Shown in pieces: positions 55,127 through 64,000 of a DNA stretch of 64,000 nucleotides (positions are counted from its first letter, which is position 1; the number at the start of each line of letters is the position of its first letter). The DNA is from Timema cristinae (lineage: Eukaryota; Arthropoda; Insecta; Phasmatodea; Timematidae), in the NCBI GenBank assembly GCA_039000515.1, contig JBCFYV010000012.1, positions 28,404,191 through 28,468,190 of the forward strand, given 5' to 3'. Below the pieces are notes generated by a model. That model saw only the letters and a program-made list of their open reading frames with translations. It was not told the origin of the DNA and searched no databases. Position numbers and translations under genes: made by a program.

Positions 55127-57406
55127 CCAGCAGAGCTATTATGACCACGACGCAAAACGAATTTGCGACCGTTAGCAGAGAGACGCTAGACTTTGCGTCA
55201 AAAGTTATTATGGCCGACAACTTTGCGAAAGCAAAGTCCTTGCTAGCGTAAATATTTTCCTAGTATTACTTGTCCTTTGGTTTGCGTTACAAGGTTATGT
55301 TTGCTAGTTTTTGTAATTTAATACATTTTTTGTGTTACACGATTTAAACTTGCCATCTCATTAGTCCAATATTATAATCTCAAAACGTTTTTGTGTGTGT
55401 TTCACATAATCTAACTTTAAATAAGCCTATATCATAATGTAGGCTAAGAGTGGGGATAGTACACTTACACTGAATGTTAAGAGAATATTTTCTTTGAAAC
55501 ACAACACTATCAAAATGCATTACTATTCACCATCAACACACTGATAATTCAGGGGATAAGTTAATAAAAAGGTAGGTCAAATCTGTTTAAGATGCCTCAG
55601 AAAAACTTTAATGATGTAATCATATTTAAAATTAATCTTACATACAGTAGTAATTACTATCCGAATTAATGTGAGTTGTAGGCCTCTGAAATATTGTAGC
55701 CAAGGCTGTAAATAGCCAAAATAAGTCCTAGCTTAATGTTTACATGTGGTTTGGTTTAGGCCTAGGTTTTTTAATCATTAAAGGTTTACTAAATTTATCT
55801 GAAACTGATAATTATTTGTTATAGCAGGCTATCCTGAAGTGATTAGATTGCAATCATCTCACTATAGAGAACTATAATATCCTTATATTCTTAAACAATT
55901 AACTAAAGTCTCAAGAATTCCCTTTGAATAAAATGTGCATTTTATTATTTTTAACCATCCAAATCACCATCTCATTAACTTTAGTGTTAATTTAGTAGGA
56001 CGACTGGGTATAAATGCCAATTTTTTTTTTTTTACATTAAGTTGTCAAAAATATTCAGTGTAAACACTATTTTTGGGAGTTCTTGAACATTTTTATCAAC
56101 TTTAAATAACTAGTTTTATTTTCTAAGATCTTCACACAGCATATTGATCCAATTTTGAACGCGAGAACCTTTTTGACACTGTAAATTAACAAAATTAGTA
56201 CATAGTAGTCCTAGTATGTATGTTCAAGTTTGGTACCGCATAGATAGGAGGTTTTCTTTATCTAACCTAAACTCAATCAAACAAACAACAACACTAAAAC
56301 ATCTTACTGTAAGCCTATAACTTTAAACGTACAATTTTTGACTGGACAACATCAAGAACGGTTTTAAAATAGGCCTACTAATAAAGCAAACACATAAAAT
56401 ATTAATTTACTGTTTGATGAGTGTTGTTTTTGAGACAAAGTTTTATAAGGCATATATTTTTTTAGTTTAAAATAAAATTATTTTAAATTAAAATTGACAT
56501 AAAGATAAGGATAAGTCTACATTTTAAACTGTTGAAATTATTTTAAATTAAAATATAAAACACACTTGGCCAATATACACATAAATATATGAAGAATAGA
56601 ACATTCGGTCGTAAAGCATACATATTACAAAAAAACATTGTTTCTTTATTGGCTAATTTCTCATACTATTTAATTTCCCCGTGTGACATTACTATTTGAA
56701 TGCATATTAAACACTATGAAATTTTGACTAAAATATGTTGTGTGTATTGAATAATGTAGGCCTAGTATTTTTTCATTTCAAACAGTATGCAAACATGCAA
56801 GAAATTTAGTAGATTTAGCTAGGTTAAATCTATCTTGCAAAGGATGTGACTTGTGATCAGCTATTTGGGAATATAAAAATATATGAAAAATGTTCAGTCA
56901 TTAATACTAGCATCCTTGAAATAAATTTACCTAATTTATAGCCTATAGCTTCTTAAAAGGTAATATTCTTTGGAAAAGTGTTGCTAACTATTGACGCAAA
57001 CTGATTTTATTCTGTGCGTTGACGCTAGAAGCAAAGTCGAAGCTAAAACTAGCGGGAAATACATTATTATTATTATTATTATTATTAGCACCGCGTCTTA
57101 CTACCCGTTTGGGTTATAAGCACTTACGCTAATGTATAATGGCTGTCATTCCCCACATTCACAAGTTGTGATTAATACACGTCTTGTCAAAGGTGAAGGA
57201 AGGGTTTGGTAATCAGATAAATCTGTTCCGGGAACGAGGATTGAATCCGGTGTCCAGCAGAGAAGTCCGACACCTTACCCCTAGACCACCAGGTCACCAA
57301 TCCGCGGATGATACATAGTGTGGTGATCATAATAACCCAAACGCTATATTTTACTCTAAAGCGAAGTTAACTAGCTTTGCGTCGATTGGTCATATAGCCC
57401 TGCTGG
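55127..57406. mobile_element. TIR element, 2.3 kb, non-coding
   Basis: The left end is CCAGCAGAGCTATTATGACC and the reverse-complemented right end is CCAGCAGGGCTATATGACC, each followed by ACGACGCAAA or ATCGACGCAAA. Subterminal GCGTC/GACGC words recur at both sides (55,155-55,245 and 56,990-57,060). I find no convincing target duplication, so the exact ends and the superfamily stay open. A family 1 SINE (57,062-57,300) is inserted near the right end. Between 55,250 and 56,990 there is no coding frame. Confidence 0.55.
57062..57300 (-). repeat. SINE family 1 copy with internal deletion
   Basis: (ATT)n at 57,063-57,089, tail, then a body lacking the GTAGGGTGATTGTGAG to GGTGGAGGCC part, then head with A and B boxes (TGGTCTAGGGG; the B box is decayed). 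Confidence 0.8.
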
Positions 57407-57409
57407 GGG

Positions 57410-58560
57410 TGAAATGGTCGTAAGTAACACGCTTCTAATTTTGGGTCCATTTGGGGGGGATTTAGCTCACCAACACAACGACCTCTGTCAGTGGATTTCA
57501 TCGACCCCTCCGTGACCAATCATATTTATTTTTAGTCACAGAAATTTTAAATTTTGCAACACAACTTGGGAACATTCACCTTGTTAGCCAGTGTTTATGA
57601 TCTCTGGAAAAACATAAGAAGGTTGAATTTAGAGGTAGTGAACCCACATTTGTATGGAGGGAGAGGGTAAAACCACCCTCAGTTCACCCGACCAAGATTA
57701 GATCCTCAATCTCTCCCTAGAGGAAATGTACCCAAATTTGCATGGATGAGTGAGGAAACCATTAGACGGTGCGGCCGCTGGTGCCGGCAGTTAACTACTC
57801 ATCCACGCCCGGTGGATGTTGGAGCAGAGCTGACGATTAGCGGTAAATTCATGCCGCTTCACATGATATTGCCCTTCACCGACGAGGAAACAATTTATTG
57901 ACCAATTAGAAGACGGAGTGCCCATGGTGAAGGTAGTTAGCTTCTCATCCACATTTGGCGGATGTTGGAACACGAATGACGCGTAGCGGTATATCCGTGC
58001 TGTTTTACAAGATCCAACCATTCACTAACGAGGAGACCAAGTTATTGAGCAATACATTACTACGGATTACCCCCTTGAAGCAACTATAAATAGACCTTGA
58101 AATCATTACATTCGGTCATTATAATTCATAATTGGTTTGGATGGACATCAAAATTAGTTTCGACGCACTGGAAAATTGGGCAAATTAAGGAAAGTTTTAA
58201 ACTGTTTTGTATATTTTAATGTTAACTATTTTGCTTATTACGTCTTTGAAGTACAGTGGTATTTCCTCCTTTGATAAAATGTCAAAAAAGACGACGCACC
58301 CTTGGCGCCTATTATTATCACTAAACCGGCAGTCCCTTCAAATTCTGACCCACTGGGATTATTCACTGAGTACTGAGGGCGGAATCTGCCTCGTGGAGAA
58401 CAACTGCTCCATGGTTAATTAGTAGTCTGCTATATATTTGAGCGTGATTGGCGATATTGTTTTGAATGTTTTTTCTCTCGACGTAATTGCCCATTTTACC
58501 GTGGCTGTGTTGACTTAGACACTTGTTCTCCCAAGCAACAGTCAGTACTTGTATATTTAG
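57410..58560. other. Spacer with an internal tandem-like repeat
   Basis: A unit with CATCCACGCCCGGTGGATGTTG at 57,800 and CATCCACATTTGGCGGATGTTG at 57,945 is repeated about 150 bases apart, including GATTAGCGGTAAATTCATGC and GCGTAGCGGTATATCCGTGC. No recognised gene. Confidence 0.5.
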
Positions 58561-58561
58561 A

Positions 58562-58604
<43 letters not shown>

Positions 58605-58875
58605 GCAGCACCGCGTCTTACTACCCATTCGGGTTATACGCACTTACGCTAATGTGTAATGGTAGGGTGATTGTGGGATGAAATGAAAGACCTACAGTTT
58701 AACGTGGAATCCGAACCACGGTGGAGGCCTGGCATTCCCCACATTCACAAGATGTCTTGTCAGAGGTGAAGGAAGGGTTTAGTAATCAGATAAATCTTTG
58801 CTGGGACCGAGGATTGAACCCCGGCTGCCAGCACAGAAGTCTGACACCTTACCCCTAGACCGCCAGGTCACCTTT
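58562..58875 (-). repeat. SINE family 1 copy, full length
   Basis: (ATT)n at 58,562-58,603, shared tail GGGTAGTAAGACGCGGTGCT (minus strand), body, and head with A box TGGTCTAGGGG-like (GCGGTCTAGGGG) and B box GGTTCAATCC. Confidence 0.88.
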
Positions 58876-59790
58876 ATTTGGGGTTATTAAATCTAACCAC
58901 TTGTTCTATCTAATTTGGATGTATTCACTGTTACTCTGTATCGCCAACAGGTGGTCCGATCAAACATTTTCAACTGTTATAACTGTCAACCATGTAACAT
59001 AAAATCTAATGTAATCCAATATCTTATTATTGGTTTGTTATAATACATTTATTTATGTACTTAATTCTTTTCTTGTACCTATAAAATATGTTCCCTTACC
59101 ACTCACTTAAAACAAGCAGTGGTAGAACAACACTACCCATGTCTAGTGTTCCTTCTTACCAACAGTAGTTGACAGAGCGTGGTGGCAGACTTGGTGGTAG
59201 GTTCACACATGCCAGGGTCACTCCTCTTTCCTGCAGTCCAGTCCCTTGAGAAGGTCACCTGGGCTGACACTTGAAGGAACACTAGCGCTGCCATATACAC
59301 GGACAACCTGATCAAAATAAACATTGTAATACAAACATATACCTTGTCCTCGTAATACATAGAGAACAGCTTTGGTGGTCGACTGGTCAAAGCCAGTAGT
59401 ATTCAGCCTATGTTGCTACATTATCTCATAACTAAATTATTTCCTTCAACTTTGTGCCCCCAAATTTATTTGTGCATAATACAATTCAATAATATTGTAT
59501 AGTCTACATCTGGTAAATAGGGATAAAAAATATAGCGCAAACCGATTGCATTTCCTTACGTCCTGGTCTCTTGTGGCTAACTCTAAACCTGTAAAATAAG
59601 AAAATATAATGCTTATAACCATTTTAGAACTATTATTTTTATTAAGATAAAATAACAAATGGGAATAAACCCATTACTCTATCAATATCTTTCACAAATA
59701 GCACTGCAATGTAATCTCCTGACAAAATATTCCTATAGCACTTTCAAACACATTGCGTATAACCTGAACAGTTGGTAAGACGCTGTACCC
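58876..59790. other. No gene seen
   Basis: The open frame 59,133-59,390 on the minus strand has no motif I recognise. AT-rich otherwise. Confidence 0.35.
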
Positions 59791-59794
59791 ACTT

Positions 59795-60035
59795 CCGTGG
59801 CCGCATGGTCTAAGGAGCTAATCTCGCAATTACTAGACTGCCGATGATGGGGAGATCATAGTTCAATCCCGGTTGGGTGTGCTAATGAGGTTTTTCATTA
59901 ATGGTTTTATTCTCTTTCTTCACGTAAATACGGCTACACATCATATTAATATAACCTCCCTAGTCCCTAAAACTATTAGCGTAATTAGTACATAAGCGAA
60001 TAACATGAATGGTTAGTAGGACGCGGTGCTTAAAT
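59795..60035 (+). repeat. SINE family 2 copy, best preserved
   Basis: Head CGTGGCCGCATGGTCTAAGG with the A box, B box GTTCAATCCC, GGTTGGGTGTGCT, a body with TATTCTCTTTCTTCACGTAA, and the shared tail GGTTAGTAGGACGCGGTGCT. Confidence 0.85.
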
Positions 60036-60039
60036 ATAT

Positions 60040-63000
60040 ATAATACTCAATATTCTACAAGAAACTTTATAATGTTACATTGTTCCTCTAGCATTATCAC
60101 TCACAAGCAGCTTATTCAGAGGCAATGCACGCGCATTAGAGGGGATAGAGAGATGAATAGCCCATAAATATATATATATATATACACACCTCGATATCTT
60201 AGAACAACCAACCGGGATCTAGACCTCACCTTCCTGTAACGGCTAGAGCAGACTAGATGGGCTGCATGCATACGGACTCGTGTTGTTGACTATTACAAGA
60301 TCATAACTTATGTTATTTTGTTACTTGGAAACTATACATTCATTTAATCACCTTCTTAAATTATGTCTTTATAGGATTCCTACTTTATTCTTAATTTACA
60401 TACTCGTTCACAAAAAGGCAATCATTTTAATTTAAATCTCATCGTATAGCGGCGACATTTCATGGCATTTATTTGTCACCATAACCTTTTTTGTCATACC
60501 ACACCTGTAGATTATTTTTGAGGGTTTATAAATAAATAAATCAAGTATGCTTTAATATACCTAAGCAAATACGAAGCATAATAATTAATTATAATGTTTT
60601 CAAACTAGGCTAGCTTTCAAATGATTAACTCTTTTTTCCAGTGAAGTAAAATACATCTTTTTTTAAAATATATACCACTTCAATAAATCATTTGATGGGT
60701 TGCTTTCTTGCATAATCTACCTGGACATGAAAGAGCCTTACAAAATTAATTTAAAAAAACTTTATAAGAGATTTCATATTTTTACAACTAAACGTCACAA
60801 TCAAATTTAAATATTAAAAATAACCATGTTCAAGAACACATGAAACAATAACATATTTAGTTTTTAAACTTAGGTAAGTAATTGCTAAGAACCATCTAAA
60901 ATATTCAAAAAGAATTTATCCATTCTGTTGCACTTTAATAAGGATTTTAGCTTGTTTTTAAAAGTTTGGGGAAGGAAACATTCCTGGCTTTGCTAATGAT
61001 CTAATTTTCTCCCATACCCCTGCCGCTGCCTGCCGCTGTCAGAAAAACACAATATAAGTGGTCACTATATGAATTTCTATTAAATAGTACGTACTGGTCT
61101 CATTTCATTTTTTCGTAGATATTATGATTTTTTGTATCTATTTTTTCCCATACGACTTTGATAAATAAATTAGAAACGTTTAATGGACCAGTATTTTAGG
61201 TAATAAATTAATTTAAGTTTATTTAAAAATACATAGTAGTTTTCAAGTAGTTACGTAATTTTTTTTAAGATTGAGAATATCTTCCATTGATTGAACTTCA
61301 TTAACTATAAATAATAGCTAACAGGCGGGAAACTATATCATAACAACGTGTTTAAAATCTAATCTCACAATTATGCTATTCTAATTTCTATCTGTACGCC
61401 AATATCTTTCATCATTAGGTCATTGGTTTACTGCAGCACTCCACTTTTGCCTATTCAATGAAGAATAAATTAGTATTATTAAGTTAAATTAAACCTTATA
61501 ATATATTAAACAAAAAAAAAATACATGAAATTTGTCTCAAGTATTAATTATTTAATATATTATAATTTAATAGAAGGGTTCACTATCATACAAATACATT
61601 TTTTAATTTTTTACTCGAACTCTTGCACAGCCAGTAGTTATTACAAGGTACCGGATTTTAATGACATGTCATATTTTCTTTATTTTTTTGCTTGTCACAA
61701 ACAATGCTCTTAAGGTCATAAGTAAGCTCTGTTCATGATCACCTCATTGTATAAATGATTTTAGAAATATTTGTTGACATATTTTAATTTGAAGGTCATA
61801 TTTATTTGATTTATTTAATTTTTAATAACTTTTAGGTATTTTTATCATTTTTAGGCATTTTTGAATCAATTTAAGGCAGTCAGATTCATAAATAGATTTT
61901 TAAATTATATCGGTTTTTTATAAATGCATAAATGCTCAAACACAGTTTCTTTTCCTCACACAGTTCATAGTTGTCGGAATTGAAAGATAATAAAGGCATT
62001 GCACTTAGTATCTTCTTTGTTTGTATGCTTGTAAAATACACATTCCTGGTGATACAGAAACTAGGCTGGAGAGGGTTACGTTTGGGGGGGAGAGGGGGGT
62101 TGTAGGAGGGAGATAACTATTACTTCTGAAGCAGATATTTGTACAAAATTGTTTAAGCTTATACTAAGTAGAATGCAAGAGTTTATTCGATGAAGACTTT
62201 TCATTGCAATTTACATGTGTCAAGTGCAGGTATGATTAAGTCGTGTGTATTTATTGCGAGTTTTGGTTCATTTTTAAGGTATTTTCTGACCATTTTTAGG
62301 TCATCGGAGCCTGGTTATTACTCTTACCCCTTAGTTTCTAATAGAACTACTAGTTTATCTAGTTTCTTATTTAAAGTGCACTTTAGCTAAAGTGTGGATA
62401 CAGTTTTCCCTTTATCGACTTTATTTAAAAAGTGTGTTTTAAATTGAATAAATATACATTAACTGTAAAACCAAAGTAATTTGCTGAGTTCTTTGTTAAT
62501 TTATATGTGTTAGTTGTGTCATAAGCCTGACCAATGTTAGTTTTGGTTCACATAACTTTCTTGGACACACGTGATTAAAAGTAATGGATTAGCGAATATG
62601 ATGTTACGAACTAGAAACATTAAAAGGGAATGTTAACTACCCATAACAATGGTTTTTTTTATATAGTCCGTTCCACTCTTACTCTGCAGTACAGATCTTA
62701 TGGAGCGTGCAGTTGCCAGATCTCACCAAGTCGAAACAGATGGACAACTTTTACATTCAAACTTAACAAATTATACAAACTTTATACACGCTATGGTAAT
62801 CAATTTAAAGTTAGGTTTGTCAAGAATTGTGTATTATTCTGTTTATTAACTTATTAATGTCACTTTTGATATACACTGTACACTGTCACCTACAATGAAT
62901 AGGTTGGAGATCGAATTCTTTCAAAGATGGTATTCACAAGTACATAAGTTTATACAAAAATATTCCGTTTGCATGTGAATGTGTGTGCACTTTTATAAAC

Positions 63001-63440
63001 AATTAGGCCTACCTAATTTATCTATATTATAGTAAATGATAAAACTCAATAATAATAATAATAAATTAATATACAATAGTTTTATAAATTAAAATACTAG
63101 TAATTATAAAGGCAGGGGGATTCTAAAATCCATTCAAGGCACATTTAAGCCTTTTTTGTGGAGTAAATAAAATATTAGTTTAAACCTAAAAAATACCTTT
63201 ATGCTTCATCGCTGTCCCCGCACAAGGGCGTGGCTCCATCAATTGTGAAGTAATGTTTAGTGGATAGCCCAGGTAGCTCAAAGTTTTGAGAGTGAGTAGG
63301 TGGACTTATGGTGGAGGAGATGACACAGGGGACGATGAAGATGATGAAGTTAATCTTATTAAAAACTTCTCCTCGTCATCTTGCAGCTCGTCTACTTTCC
63401 ACATGTCGTTTTCAATATTTTTTTACGTGATTTAAATTAT
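60040..63440. other. AT-rich spacer, no gene seen
   Basis: Only short motif-free frames. A minus-strand SINE head remnant may lie near 60,200-60,280 and a G-rich run at 62,080-62,105. Nothing else stands out. Confidence 0.35.
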
Positions 63441-63447
63441 TGAATCA

Positions 63448-63448
63448 G

Positions 63449-63516
<68 letters not shown>
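63448..63516 (+). repeat. (TA)n microsatellite
   Basis: An uninterrupted TA run. It abuts the 3' end of the DDE transposase relic on the minus strand. Confidence 0.95.
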
Positions 63517-63519
<3 letters not shown>

Positions 63520-63521
63520 CT

Positions 63522-64000
63522 TTTTATACGTGGCAAATATTAAGGACCTCATATCTTTAACCTTAAAACTAGCATTGTTCATTTTAATAAATGTTTTTAC
63601 CCGAGCCCACACCATCTCTATAGGGTTAAGTTCACAATGATACGGAGGCAAACGAATGACTTTTCATCCACCACCTTCGCCATCTCATCCACTTTGTATT
63701 TTTCAAATTTATGTTTGCATTGCGAAACCGAATACATTATTTCCCGTTTCAGCATTTAGTCAAACACATCAATGTACTTATGGATATGCCACTCAGCTAT
63801 TTGAGCTTTACGCCATGATGTGGTCGGGATCGCTTCACACCTTCTGCTGTGATAGGTTGCTTTATCGATTACGATAACAGCCCCTTCAGGTGTGTTAGGG
63901 AGTAATTGTTCTGAAAATCACTTTTCATAAACGTCACCATCCATTTAGTCATGGGCATCTGCTGTGTTTTTCTTGCACAAAAACGTGAGCTCAGCACATT
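63522..64000 (-). pseudogene. Tc1/IS630-type DDE transposase C-terminal relic
   Basis: Minus-strand pieces: GAVIVIDKATYHSRR (about 63,860-63,905), which has the second catalytic Asp in a D-x-A-x-YHS context. Then comes AQIAEWHIHKYIDVFD with an in-frame stop, and LKREIMYSVSQCKHKFEKYK with VDEMAKVV. After a frameshift near 63,655 it gives PPYHCELNPIEMVWARVKTF, containing the last catalytic Glu (NPIE). This is the DDE superfamily endonuclease layout of Tc1/mariner/IS630-like elements. The N-terminus lies beyond the window. Stop plus shift make it dead here. Confidence 0.75.

Noticed and set aside
58562..58875. tRNA gene suggested by A and B boxes
   Set aside because: The boxes are followed by a SINE body and tail, and several copies exist; no proper acceptor stem closes.

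Overview
This window looks like eukaryotic nuclear DNA from an arthropod, most likely an insect. The background is AT-rich and nearly gene-free. It is filled with tRNA-derived SINEs, non-LTR retrotransposon remnants, several classes of terminal-inverted-repeat (TIR) DNA transposons, satellites, a U1 snRNA copy of insect type and a short degenerate CCTAA stretch of the insect telomeric kind. I see no intact host protein-coding gene. Almost every coding-like stretch belongs to a mobile element and most are broken.

Layout. 1-3870: remains of a Mutator-like (MULE) element with a FLYWCH-type finger, transposase fragments and AT-rich TTCGAA-type arms; related non-autonomous copies lie at 15.8 and 48.1 kb. 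5.7-9.1 kb: a non-LTR reverse-transcriptase relic split cleanly by a 2.49 kb TTAA-flanked TIR transposon that carries an unusual protein remnant. 9.6-23.3 kb: TIR elements of Harbinger-like and hAT-like type, a 40-41 bp minisatellite, a LINE C-terminus and a 2.1 kb satellite of 81 bp units.

23,387-45,682: two inverted repeats of about 415 bp, beginning AGTAGT, delimit a 22.3 kb Polinton/Maverick-type element. Its left end holds two small plus-strand genes behind a TATA box and a minus-strand protein-primed family B DNA polymerase. The polymerase is a pseudogene with several frameshifts, and its whole exonuclease block is missing in frame. The middle is filled by a GC-rich block: a Jockey-clade LINE (ORF1 intact, ORF2 broken) followed by an LTR-retrotransposon-like fragment. 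The right half holds a U1 snRNA copy on the minus strand, a 594 bp direct duplication, a 0.5 kb ATGT microsatellite and short coding-like pieces, one with a phase-compatible intron. I could not find integrase, ATPase, protease or capsid genes, so this looks like a decayed or gutted copy.

45.7-64 kb: more SINEs, then a 4.5 kb foldback-like element (50,539-55,040) with long repetitive inverted arms and a perfect 11 bp target duplication. Next come a 2.3 kb TIR element, further SINEs, and a broken Tc1/IS630-type DDE transposase at the right edge. Two SINE families with different tRNA heads share the same 3' tail, which suggests that one LINE machinery mobilised both.
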